A stretch of 5,510 bases of DNA from assembly GCA_003483125.1 (NCBI GenBank), contig DMWU01000210.1, forward strand, positions 1-5,510, read 5' to 3'. This document shows, one piece after another, positions 1 to 5,510 of the stretch. Within the stretch, counting starts at the first letter, position 1. Each line of letters starts with the position of its first letter. Under the pieces are notes generated by a model, which did no database searches, was not told the origin of the DNA, and saw nothing but the letters and a program-made list of their open reading frames with translations. The translations under genes were made by a program, and so were the position numbers. Origin of the DNA: Erythrobacter sp. GTDB lineage: Bacteria; Pseudomonadota; Alphaproteobacteria; Sphingomonadales; Sphingomonadaceae.

Positions 1-936
1 CATCGCCTGGTTCGCGTTGATCATCTGTAGGATGCGGGCGAGTTTGTGACGGATCGATTGGCGGGTGACCAACGGCCGCCCGAAGGTCTCACGCTCGCGC
101 GCCCAGTCAAGCGCATCTTCGTAGCAGACACGAGAATAGGCAGCCGCCTGGTGCGCCATACCCAATCGTTCGCCATTGAAATTGCGCATGATCCCGCCAA
201 ACCCGGCATTTTCCGGCCCTATGAGATTTTCGGCAGGCACCTCGACATCGTCGAAATGGATTGTGGCTGTGTCGGATGCATGCCAACCCATCTTGGTAAT
301 CGGCGTGCGGCTTACACCCGAGATGTTGAGGTCAACCAGCAACAGCGAGATACCGCCCATGCCTGCATCGCCCGTACGTACCGCCAGTGAAATGTAATCG
401 CCGCGCATTCCCGAAGTAATCAGTGTTTTCACGCCGTTGACGATATAGCTTGCGCCCTTGCGCTCTGCCCGCGTCTTGATCTGCGCTACGTCCGATCCGC
501 CGCCCGGCTCGGTAATACCGAGGCAGATAATTTTTTCGCCTGCCAGCACTTGGGGCGCGATGCGTTGCTGCAATTCCTCGCTACCCATGGCGATCACGGG
601 TGGAAGGCCTATCCCATGGATCAGCAGCGACGCGGGAATACCGCCAGCGCCTGGCCTGCACATTTCCTCTGACTGGACCAGGCCGTGAAATGTATCGAAT
701 GCGCCCTGGTTGGTGATGCCGCTACCGCCCAGATGTTCGGGATAGCCAAGGCCAAGCAGGCCCGCCTCTGCCGCCTTGCGATGGAGGTCGCGGGGTAGTT
801 CGCCAGCGGCTTCCCATTCGTCTACATATGGCATGATTTCCCTGGTCACGAAGGCGCGGACGCTCTCGCACACGGCCTCATGCGTTTCGTCATAATGCGG
901 CGAACGGCTGCGCCATTGGTCAAACAGGAAAGTCAT
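1..936 (-). CDS. Acyl-CoA dehydrogenase family protein, 3' end outside window
   Basis: FAD-dependent flavoenzyme that oxidises an acyl-CoA to the 2,3-enoyl-CoA and passes electrons to electron-transfer flavoprotein; cytoplasmic. I translated 312 codons without a stop from the ATG at 936 to the window edge; family members usually have about 380-400 residues, so roughly 70-90 are missing. The order fits the family: an N-terminal helical domain (to about residue 130), then the beta domain with the flavin motif CLGITEPGGGSD (138-149), KMGW (216-219) and the DDVEVP strand (230-235), then the C-terminal helices with NGERLG (254-259) and RETFGRPL (282-289). Glu256 sits where isovaleryl- and long-chain-type enzymes carry their catalytic base; this is an alignment from memory. 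The alternative base position lies beyond the edge. The start is supported by family length and a G-rich stretch upstream. The exact substrate cannot be told. Family assignment is very secure. Confidence 0.95.
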   Translation of the reverse strand, partial: MTFLFDQWRSRSPHYDETHEAVCESVRAFVTREIMPYVDEWEAAGELPRDLHRKAAEAGLLGLGYPEHLGGSGITNQGAFDTFHGLVQSEEMCRPGAGGIPASLLIHGIGLPPVIAMGSEELQQRIAPQVLAGEKIICLGITEPGGGSDVAQIKTRAERKGASYIVNGVKTLITSGMRGDYISLAVRTGDAGMGGISLLLVDLNISGVSRTPITKMGWHASDTATIHFDDVEVPAENLIGPENAGFGGIMRNFNGERLGMAHQAAAYSRVCYEDALDWARERETFGRPLVTRQSIRHKLARILQMINANQAM

Positions 937-946
937 TGCCCGTGCC

Positions 947-960
947 CCCTCAATTGAGGG
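947..960. promoter_or_regulatory. 14-bp perfect palindrome just upstream of the acyl-CoA dehydrogenase start
   Basis: The sequence CCCTCAATTGAGGG is its own reverse complement and ends 10 bases before the acyl-CoA dehydrogenase ATG. On the minus strand its GAGGG half runs into further G residues that could act as the ribosome binding site. It could therefore be an operator, or a small hairpin that hides the ribosome binding site. The palindrome is seen directly; any function is a guess. Confidence 0.35.
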
Positions 961-1008
961 TCAGTCTGGAGCGCAGCTGGCGCGAAGTAAAGCACTAGGC
1001 AAAGTAAA

Positions 1009-1034
1009 AACCCCGCCGGAAATCCGACGGGGTT
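1009..1034 (-). terminator. Rho-independent terminator on the minus strand
   Basis: Read on the minus strand, two 12-base arms (AACCCCGTCGGA and TCCGGCGGGGTT) pair with a single mismatch around a very short loop, and the stem runs straight into a T-run and a further T-rich stretch. This is a textbook intrinsic terminator for leftward transcription. On the plus strand no T-run follows, so it would not terminate rightward transcripts well. It lies about 300 bases past the thioesterase stop and about 70 bases upstream of the acyl-CoA dehydrogenase. It would end the dcd-thioesterase transcript and insulate the dehydrogenase from read-through. Confidence 0.75.
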
Positions 1035-1050
1035 CACTGCGAAAACTGCA

Positions 1051-1314
1051 TTGGATCGCTCGAAATTGTGGTTCTTACTCAGCGCTTGTGCCGATGGCGG
1101 CAAGACTGTCGATCTCTACATCAACGGCCCCTTGGAACTGCTTATTGAGATCTGGTCGGGAGAGAAAGAGGCCGACGAGGCGATAAGTGAAGAGGAGCTC
1201 ATCCTTACAGGCGAACCATTACTGGCTGAAACTGCCAAACACTGGTTCCCGCTGTCCCCTGTCGCTCGTGTAAAGAAGCAAGAGGGCGGAATTGCAGCGA
1301 TGATTGGGGCCTGA
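1051..1314 (+). pseudogene. Probable remnant of an HxlR-type regulator: C-terminal SCP2-like domain only
   Basis: This open frame encodes 87 residues from a TTG and stays open back to 991, after a stop at 988. The pattern KLWFLL (5-10), VDLYI (20-24), LLIEIWSGEK (30-39), AI (44-45), LILTGEPLLA (50-59), HWFPLSPVARV (64-74) resembles the SCP2-like domain found at the C-terminus of some HxlR/winged-helix regulators of about 200-230 residues. I recognise this by eye, not from a search. The winged-helix half is absent: only 114 bases separate the TTG from the dehydrogenase start, and the terminator lies in that gap. No convincing ribosome binding site precedes the TTG. I therefore read it as a 5'-truncated relic, although a stand-alone single-domain protein cannot be excluded. 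It converges on the thioesterase gene, 16 bases away. Confidence 0.5.
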
Positions 1315-1330
1315 TCCCCAAGGCGGCGAT

Positions 1331-2119
1331 TTAGAAATCCACCATTGGAATACGAGGCAAGACGCCTGATTGACTTGAAATCGAAAGCAGACGGCCACTC
1401 TCGCTGAAATGCCTGGTAGATCCGTGCGCGACACCGCGATCAAATGCCGCAAGGTCTGTAAAGCTCAATACCCAGCCGGAATCGCCCCCTTCGATGAAGC
1501 GAAAAGTATCATCCAGGCTTGTGCCGCCGCGCGCAGCCGGATGGGAACCAAGAAAAAAGTCAGATACGATCGCCAGCCATCCCGCGTCCACTGGAAAGTC
1601 GGCCTGTGACCGCGTCCACAATGCGCGCTTTCCCCTGTCCTGATCGATCAACGCGAGACGAAGCTCGATCTGGTCGAATAGTGACCCTGGGGCGATATGG
1701 TCCGGTCTCTCGATTAATGAGGAATCGCCCGGGGCCGGCACATCTGGCATTTCCGCGAAGATCGTCTGTTCGCTCGGCTCGCGCGCGCCCAGCGCTGCAC
1801 TGATCCGATGTGTCATCAGGCCATTGACGTGAACTTCTGCCCGCCATTGGCCGACGGACTGCCCGCCACCGCATTGTTCGCACCGGATCACCAATTCTTC
1901 TGCATGGGTAGTCGGAGCGAGGAACTGGACATTCGACCAGAGCAGCGGCTGGCCGCTCGCTTCCTGCAAAGCATCGATCACGGCTGCATGGGCAATACCG
2001 CCCATCACGTGGGGCGCGCCATCGGGTCCTACCGTTGCAGGAGGCATGACAGGCAAGATGAATTCACTGCTATTCCCGCCCGGCACAACGCGCCAGAAAG
2101 GGTAGCCTACCTCGCTCAC
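1331..2119 (-). CDS. TesB-like acyl-CoA thioesterase family protein (double hotdog)
   Basis: Predicted to hydrolyse acyl-CoA thioesters to free acid and CoA in the cytoplasm. At 262 residues it has the size of a tandem-hotdog (thioesterase II / 4HBT_3-like) protein. The first hotdog has the [12 protein letters not shown] helix (40-51) and a [10 protein letters not shown] strand (61-70). The second has [12 protein letters not shown] (179-190), SLDDTFRF (201-208), [20 protein letters not shown] (226-245) and SSQSGVLPR (248-256). Asp187 and Gln250 lie where TesB-type enzymes have their Asp and Gln catalytic residues; Thr205 may be the third. These placements are by recall. The start is a GTG whose last two bases belong to the dcd TGA stop, a GTGA overlap that suggests translational coupling. 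A GAGG lies only two bases before the GTG, too close to serve it well. The substrate is unknown. Confidence 0.82.
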   Translation of the reverse strand: MSEVGYPFWRVVPGGNSSEFILPVMPPATVGPDGAPHVMGGIAHAAVIDALQEASGQPLLWSNVQFLAPTTHAEELVIRCEQCGGGQSVGQWRAEVHVNGLMTHRISAALGAREPSEQTIFAEMPDVPAPGDSSLIERPDHIAPGSLFDQIELRLALIDQDRGKRALWTRSQADFPVDAGWLAIVSDFFLGSHPAARGGTSLDDTFRFIEGGDSGWVLSFTDLAAFDRGVAHGSTRHFSESGRLLSISSQSGVLPRIPMVDF

Positions 2120-2670
2120 AGCCTCGGCAACGTCACGCCGCGTTGGCCCATATATTTGCCTGCGCGGTCCTTGTAACTCGTCTCGCAGCGTTCATTCCCT
2201 TGCAGGAACAGGAACTGGCAGGCGCCTTCATTGGCATAAATCTTTGCGGGCAATGGTGTGGTGTTGGAAAATTCCAGCGTCACATGGCCTTCCCAACCCG
2301 GCTCAAGCGGGGTGACGTTCACGATAATCCCGCAACGCGCATAGGTGCTCTTACCCAGGCAGATGACCAGCACATCCTCTGGCACGCGGAAATATTCGAC
2401 CGTTCGAGCGAGGGCAAAGCTGTTGGGCGGGATCACGCAGACATCGGTTTTCTTGTCCACGAAACTGTTGTCGGCGAAGTTCTTTGGATCGACCACTGCG
2501 CTGTCGATATTTGTGAAGATCTTGAACTCGTCGGCCACGCGCGCGTCATAGCCATAGCTTGAAAGCCCGTATGAGATGCAGCCTTCACGGCGCTGCGCCT
2601 CAACGAATGGCTCAATCATGCCTTCGCTATTCGCCTTGTCGCGGATCCATTTGTCGGAGAGAATCGCCAT
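2116..2670 (-). CDS. dcd: dCTP deaminase
   Basis: Deaminates dCTP to dUTP and ammonia, supplying dUMP (through dUTPase) for thymidylate synthesis; a cytoplasmic homotrimer in the family. The 184-residue product from the ATG at 2670 begins [10 protein letters not shown], the usual family N-terminus, so I prefer it to the in-frame ATG at 2688, which would add six residues. Motifs: SSYGYDARV (37-45), GKSTYARCG (106-114) with Ser108 and Arg112, [16 protein letters not shown] (121-136) with the expected catalytic Glu133, and the C-terminal [12 protein letters not shown] (146-157). These match the catalytic Ser, Arg and Glu of the E. coli enzyme, allowing for small length differences. It is complete and normal in length. 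The stop overlaps the thioesterase start by four bases. A gap of 70 bases separates it from the upstream secreted-protein gene. Identification is essentially certain. Confidence 0.97.
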   Translation of the reverse strand: MAILSDKWIRDKANSEGMIEPFVEAQRREGCISYGLSSYGYDARVADEFKIFTNIDSAVVDPKNFADNSFVDKKTDVCVIPPNSFALARTVEYFRVPEDVLVICLGKSTYARCGIIVNVTPLEPGWEGHVTLEFSNTTPLPAKIYANEGACQFLFLQGNERCETSYKDRAGKYMGQRGVTLPRL

Positions 2671-2740
2671 GGCCAAGTGATTCCCCATGGCGTGCGTATG
2701 GGCAAGGGCAGGGGCAAAGATGGGAGCGCAAAATCCCCGA

Positions 2741-3271
2741 TTACTTGATTATCGCCGCTCCAAGGTCAGGATTGAGGCCGGTGATATAGTTCAGCCACTT
2801 CTTCGGGCGACGCAGCATCTTCTGAGGGTAGTCGACCTTCAAGCCGATGATTTCGGCCATGCGGCCAACGAAATGGATGCAATTGCGTGTTTCCAGATCG
2901 TAGAACTTTCCTGGAGCGTCGCGCCAGGCATGCACTTCGTCCACGATAGCGTGATACTGCTCGTCGCTGATCGTCACCGTGAAGTGGCGGTTGGTCTTCT
3001 TGATGTATTTGGGTTCCTCTATCAGGATATCGTGAAAGACCGGGCCGTTAAGTACTGCCGGGGAGACTTTCTTGGCAGTGAAACCGTAATTCTCGTTTAC
3101 GACCTCCCCGGTCTCATCAAGTTCGCCCTGAAGCACGATGAATGTGTGCGGATAGCGGCCAAACAGGACCGAGCCGTTGAAACTGTGAAAGCTCAACTCA
3201 ACCGCCGCAAAGGCGGTTGCAGGCTGACCAAACAAGAACAGTGCCAGGATGAATCCGAATATGCGGTCCAT
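2741..3271 (-). CDS. Secreted protein of unknown function, possible papain-like (NlpC/P60 superfamily) fold
   Basis: The 176-residue product starts with a clear signal peptide: basic MDR, a hydrophobic core (4-15) and an Ala-rich cleavage region (PATAFAA, 17-23), so the mature protein should be exported to the periplasm or beyond. The mature part has a beta-rich first half with PHTFIVLQG (41-49), then a helical stretch (102-116) and [20 protein letters not shown] (123-142). A conserved-looking His42 followed by an NC (Cys131) at the start of a helix resembles the permuted His-then-Cys order of papain-like hydrolases (LRAT/YiiX-like). This is inference from pattern only. I do not recognise a named family. 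The ATG at 3271 is preferred to two GTG codons just upstream because AAGGTGG (3277-3283) sits five bases before it. It lies between mtnP and dcd. Confidence 0.82.
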   Translation of the reverse strand: MDRIFGFILALFLFGQPATAFAAVELSFHSFNGSVLFGRYPHTFIVLQGELDETGEVVNENYGFTAKKVSPAVLNGPVFHDILIEEPKYIKKTNRHFTVTISDEQYHAIVDEVHAWRDAPGKFYDLETRNCIHFVGRMAEIIGLKVDYPQKMLRRPKKWLNYITGLNPDLGAAIIK

Positions 3272-3276
3272 GGTCA

Positions 3277-3283
3277 CCACCTT
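3277..3283 (-). promoter_or_regulatory. Ribosome binding site that decides the secreted protein's start
   Basis: AAGGTGG on the minus strand lies five bases before the ATG at 3271. The two upstream in-frame GTG codons overlap this motif, so they cannot be the start it serves. This fixes the start so that the signal peptide begins MDRIF. Confidence 0.7.
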
Positions 3284-3357
3284 ATTGCATTCATTGGCAA
3301 AAGTTCAATCCGGCAAGCTGAGTTATTCCTCAGCATGGCACAAGCCAATGATGTCAA
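3284..3357. repeat. Nested inverted repeats filling the mtnP/secreted-protein spacer
   Basis: The outer arms TCATTGGC (3291-3298) and GCCAATGA (3344-3351) pair perfectly over eight bases, with partial pairing extending outward toward 3285 and 3357. Inside them GCTGAG (3317-3322) and CTCAGC (3329-3334) form a second perfect six-base stem with a six-base loop. Together they span the whole 82-base gap between the mtnP stop and the next ribosome binding site. No T-run follows either stem, so this is not a typical intrinsic terminator. It may be an RNA processing or attenuation structure, or protein binding sites. Confidence 0.45.
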
Positions 3358-4226
3358 CGCGGATTAAGCAGCCGCCCTGCAACTGCATCCAGCTTGGCCA
3401 GCAAAGCGGGATCATGCTGATCGGGCGCGGTGATTACGGAATCTTCAAGTGCGGTGTCGATGGGCGAGGCTGCGCGCTTCTTTGGCAGCTTTCCCACAAA
3501 GCTTGAAACCATGTCCCGGGCAAGCTGGCTATTGGCCTGCATCTGCGCCACTACCTGGCCAACGTCCACAGCCTCTCCTTCGCGCCAGCAATCATAATCG
3601 GTGACCATGCCGACCAGCGCATAGGGTAGCTCTGCCTCTCGAGCCAGCTTGGCCTCGGGCATGGCTGTCATCCCGATAATATCGGCACCCCATTCCCGAT
3701 ACATCCGGCTTTCCGCACGGGTTGAGAATTGCGGGCCCTCCATCGCCAGGTAGGTCGCGCCCGTTGTTACCTTTCCTTCGGCTACCTTGACTGCGACTTC
3801 CGCCATTTCAGAAAGTCGCGCGCACACCGGATCTGCCATTGAGACATGCGTAACGAAGCCCGAACTGTAGAAGCTGTTCTTGCGTGCCGTAGTACGATCG
3901 ATGAATTGCGCGACGATCGCAAAGTGGCCTGGCTCTATCTTTTCGCGTAGTGATCCGACTGCAGAGATCGCCAGGATGTCGGTACAGCCAGCACGCTTCA
4001 ATGCGTCGATATTGGCGCGGGCATTGATTTCCGCCGGTGCAATTGGGTGGCCCCTGCCATGGCGAGGAAGGAAGCGCACGCGGACATCGCCGATACGCCC
4101 GCAAAGGATTTCGTCGCTGGGCTTGCCCCAGGGTGATTCGATCGCGATCCATTGCGCATCCTCCAGCCCCTCCATTGCATAAAGGCCGGATCCGCCGATG
4201 ATCCCGATTGTCCACGGGCTGGTCAT
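3354..4226 (-). CDS. mtnP: S-methyl-5'-thioadenosine phosphorylase
   Basis: Cleaves 5'-methylthioadenosine (the by-product of polyamine synthesis) with phosphate to adenine and 5-methylthioribose-1-phosphate, the first step of methionine salvage; cytoplasmic. The 290-residue product is close to the 283 of human MTAP. Motifs in order: IGIIGGSGLY (7-16, phosphate site), RHGRGH (55-60), ISAVGS (87-92), YLAMEGPQFSTRAES (159-173), IGMTAMPEAKLA (184-195) and VTDYDCW (208-214). The two Asp residues of TDYD (210 and 212) correspond to those that bind adenine in MTAP and separate it from guanine-preferring purine nucleoside phosphorylases. The ATG at 4226 is preceded by GAGGT (4233-4237) at good spacing. 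It follows the GST gene by 94 bases and precedes the secreted-protein gene. No other methionine-salvage gene is in the window, so the fate of methylthioribose phosphate cannot be judged. Confidence 0.95.
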   Translation of the reverse strand: MTSPWTIGIIGGSGLYAMEGLEDAQWIAIESPWGKPSDEILCGRIGDVRVRFLPRHGRGHPIAPAEINARANIDALKRAGCTDILAISAVGSLREKIEPGHFAIVAQFIDRTTARKNSFYSSGFVTHVSMADPVCARLSEMAEVAVKVAEGKVTTGATYLAMEGPQFSTRAESRMYREWGADIIGMTAMPEAKLAREAELPYALVGMVTDYDCWREGEAVDVGQVVAQMQANSQLARDMVSSFVGKLPKKRAASPIDTALEDSVITAPDQHDPALLAKLDAVAGRLLNPR

Positions 4227-4265
4227 CTTTCTACCTCGCTTGCGACAGATGCAGTGTTTAATCCG

Positions 4266-4286
4266 CTTTGCCGCGACATGGCAAAG
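4266..4286. repeat. Hairpin in the GST/mtnP spacer
   Basis: CTTTGCC (4266-4272) and GGCAAAG (4280-4286) form a perfect seven-base stem with a seven-base loop in the 94-base gap between the GST stop and the mtnP start. Read leftward it is not followed by a T-run, so termination would be weak. On the minus strand a TTGCCA that overlaps its first arm could also serve as a -35 element for mtnP, with a poor A-rich -10 about 17-18 bases on. Its role is unclear. Confidence 0.35.
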
Positions 4287-4320
4287 AAATGGTTAGCAAT
4301 GCCCTTGCCTATGCAACAAT

Positions 4321-5010
4321 TCAGGCCAGAGAAATGCGTTCTGGCAGCGCGTTGCGGATAAATTGCTCCGCTTTTTCATAGGGTTCGGCAATTGAATCGC
4401 GCTGCCGCATCATTTCCATATGCGCTGCAAGTTTGGGCCAGGGCGACAGGTCGATTTCGGCAACCAGCATCGCCTGCATCAGGGTGCAGGTCACAGAGAT
4501 GTCTGCGACCGTGACCTGCCCGCCAAAGAAGAACTCGCCCTCAATCTGGCTGTCGAGATATGTGAGCATCGGCGGCAGCTTTTCGTGCCAAGCTTTGCGA
4601 GCGGCTTCGACATCAGGCTCCTTGCCCTGCATCAAAGAGAAGAAGATCGAACGAAATATCCCTCCGCCAGCAATGGGTGCCAGGTTCGCATCGGAGTATT
4701 CTTCGATAAATAGAGCGCGACCATACTGATAGGAATCAGCGGGGTAGAGCGCAGGTTCAGGGTGTTTCTTTTCGATAAAACCGCAAATGGCGCTCGAATC
4801 CGCGATCGTACCTTGTGCACCTTCTGTCCCTACACTGCGGTCACGAATGATTGGGATGCGCCGCAAAGGGGAAATGGTCAGGAATTCCTCTGTCGGTTCG
4901 ATGAAGCTCATCGCCTCGAAATCGTAGTCGATTCCCTTTTCGATAAGGGTGGCTTCTACTTTGCGACCGAAGGGAGAGACGGGGCTGCCATAAACGACGA
5001 GATCGGACAT
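4321..5010 (-). CDS. Glutathione S-transferase family protein
   Basis: Soluble two-domain protein expected to bind glutathione and conjugate or reduce electrophiles, or to isomerise a substrate. The thioredoxin-like N-terminal domain (about 1-85) shows VVYGSPVSPFGRKV (5-18) with Ser12 at the usual Ser/Cys position, the cis-proline in RRIPII (50-55), and ADSSAI (70-75), which binds the gamma-glutamyl part of glutathione. The loop between the last two (57-69) is longer than usual. The all-helical C-terminal domain (about 95-229) contains GGQVTVADIS (163-172), the hydrophobic-staple/N-capping motif with Asp170. At 229 residues the length is typical. The ATG at 5010 follows AGGAAA (5015-5020). 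It is the first gene of the leftward block and is divergent from the aldehyde dehydrogenase. The class and substrate cannot be assigned from motifs alone. Confidence 0.92.
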   Translation of the reverse strand: MSDLVVYGSPVSPFGRKVEATLIEKGIDYDFEAMSFIEPTEEFLTISPLRRIPIIRDRSVGTEGAQGTIADSSAICGFIEKKHPEPALYPADSYQYGRALFIEEYSDANLAPIAGGGIFRSIFFSLMQGKEPDVEAARKAWHEKLPPMLTYLDSQIEGEFFFGGQVTVADISVTCTLMQAMLVAEIDLSPWPKLAAHMEMMRQRDSIAEPYEKAEQFIRNALPERISLA

Positions 5011-5045
5011 CGAATTTCCTATTTATTGAGCTGAAGGGGACGCCG

Positions 5046-5073
5046 TACATAGAGAAAAGGTTGCAAAGTGCAA
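5046..5073 (-). promoter_or_regulatory. Candidate promoter for the GST gene with an overlapping palindrome
   Basis: On the minus strand TTGCAC (5068-5073) and TATGTA (5046-5051) are separated by 16 bases, a fair sigma-70-like pair about 36 bases before the GST ATG. The near -35 region is part of TTGCA-AAG-TGCAA (5061-5073), a perfect five-base inverted repeat. A repressor bound there would cover the promoter. The matches are moderate and based on reading alone. Confidence 0.35.
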
Positions 5074-5119
5074 TGGATGGAGTCATCCTTCGCGACAATC
5101 GGCTGCTCAGAGTCGCAGG

Positions 5120-5133
5120 TCGCATAATTGCGA
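5120..5133. promoter_or_regulatory. Inverted repeat upstream of the aldehyde dehydrogenase
   Basis: TCGCA-TAAT-TGCGA is a perfect five-base inverted repeat with an AT spacer, 64 bases upstream of the aldehyde dehydrogenase ATG. Its size and AT centre suit a dimeric regulator's operator. A second inverted repeat, GCAGGC-CGA-GCCTGC (5143-5157), lies just downstream and could form a leader hairpin. I see no clear -35/-10 pair for the rightward gene. Confidence 0.3.
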
Positions 5134-5197
5134 GGAGGCAGGGCAGGCCGAGCCTGCTACATGAGGTGGCGAATTTAGAGATTCGATGGAGAGAAGC

Positions 5198-5510
5198 ATG
5201 GTCACCAAATATAAGAACCTGATCGATGGCAAGATGATTGAGACCGGTGAATGGTGCGATGTCGTCAATCCGGCGACAGAAGAAGTTATCGGCGAGGTCC
5301 CCAAATGCGGAAAGGACGAGCTCGACCAGGCAGTGGCTGCGGCTCGCCGGGCATTCAAGACCTGGAAGAACACGCCGATTGAAGAACGCCGGGCGGCCAT
5401 CATGGCGATTTCCGGCGCGATCAAGGAAAACGGCGAAGAGCTCTATCGCCTACTGACCGCTGAGCAGGGCAAGCCTCATGAACAGGCGCAGGGCGAGATT
5501 TTTGGCGCGG
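5198..5510 (+). CDS. Aldehyde dehydrogenase family protein, 3' end outside window
   Basis: NAD(P)-dependent oxidation of an aldehyde to the carboxylic acid, in the cytoplasm. The first 104 codons are present. They show the family's N-terminal beta strands and the characteristic run LIDGK (8-12), DVVNPATEEVIGEVP (21-35), AVAAARRAF (45-53), W (56), R (63-64) and TAEQGKP (90-96). Full proteins have about 450-500 residues; the Rossmann motif, the catalytic Glu and the catalytic Cys are beyond the window, so activity and substrate cannot be judged. The ATG at 5198 is favoured over an in-frame ATG at 5186 because GGAG (5188-5191) lies six bases before it and overlaps the upstream ATG. It is divergent from the GST gene, leaving a 187-base shared upstream region. 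Confidence 0.93.
   Translation, partial: MVTKYKNLIDGKMIETGEWCDVVNPATEEVIGEVPKCGKDELDQAVAAARRAFKTWKNTPIEERRAAIMAISGAIKENGEELYRLLTAEQGKPHEQAQGEIFGA

Noticed and set aside
46..390. A 114-codon plus-strand open frame at the left edge
   Set aside because: It is antisense to the acyl-CoA dehydrogenase, whose flavin and helix motifs are clear throughout this stretch.
1075..1221. A minus-strand open frame of about 48 codons ending in TAA opposite the regulator remnant
   Set aside because: It begins after a stop, has no start with a ribosome binding site and shows no family resemblance, whereas the opposite strand reads as a coherent domain.
1304..1321. A hairpin (TTGGGG/CCCCAA, six-base loop) enclosing the remnant's stop codon, considered as a bidirectional terminator
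   Set aside because: The stem is short and no T-run follows on either strand, so I do not call it a terminator.
2143..2562. A 139-codon plus-strand open frame opposite dcd
   Set aside because: It lies entirely within the unmistakable dcd coding sequence on the other strand and shows no domain of its own.
2687..3367. A 226-codon plus-strand open frame opposite the secreted-protein gene
   Set aside because: It is antisense to a gene with a signal peptide and a well-placed ribosome binding site, shows no recognisable domain, and has no good start signal. It is a shadow frame.
1..5510. A defence system, mobile element, CRISPR array or structural RNA gene
   Set aside because: Every long coding region belongs to ordinary metabolic families or is a single exported protein. 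I saw no regularly spaced repeats, transposase or integrase, and no tRNA-like or rRNA-like sequence.

Overview
The window looks like an ordinary chromosomal segment of an alphaproteobacterium, most likely a sphingomonad (Erythrobacteraceae or Sphingomonadaceae). This is inferred from the moderately high GC content, the alphaproteobacterial character of the dCTP deaminase, MTA phosphorylase and GST sequences, and the mix of acyl-CoA and aldehyde catabolic genes. I see no rRNA, tRNA, CRISPR array, insertion sequence or phage gene.

Layout from left to right. Positions 1-936 hold the first 312 codons of an acyl-CoA dehydrogenase on the minus strand, whose 3' end lies outside the window. Positions 937-1330 contain its upstream region, a minus-strand intrinsic terminator (1009-1034), and a plus-strand open frame (1051-1314) that resembles only the C-terminal SCP2-like domain of HxlR-type regulators. 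This is probably the remnant of a truncated gene. From 1331 to 5010 five genes lie head to tail on the minus strand, in transcription order: a glutathione S-transferase, an MTA phosphorylase (mtnP), a secreted protein with a possible papain-like fold, a dCTP deaminase (dcd), and a TesB-like acyl-CoA thioesterase. The dcd stop and thioesterase start overlap as GTGA. The other gaps are 70-94 bases, so the genes upstream of dcd may have their own promoters. From 5198 rightward, divergent from the GST, an aldehyde dehydrogenase begins on the plus strand and runs off the window.

Functionally the block mixes nucleotide housekeeping (dcd makes dUTP for dTMP synthesis; mtnP recycles the methylthioadenosine by-product of polyamine synthesis) with acyl and aldehyde metabolism and detoxification (acyl-CoA dehydrogenase, thioesterase, GST, aldehyde dehydrogenase). 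Only dcd and the thioesterase look tightly coupled; the rest may be simple neighbours.

I found no convincing new multi-gene system. The points most worth a second look are the regulator remnant with an antisense terminator beside it, the unnamed secreted protein with a His...Cys arrangement, the nested inverted repeats that fill the mtnP/secreted-protein spacer, and the palindromes in the GST/aldehyde dehydrogenase divergent region.
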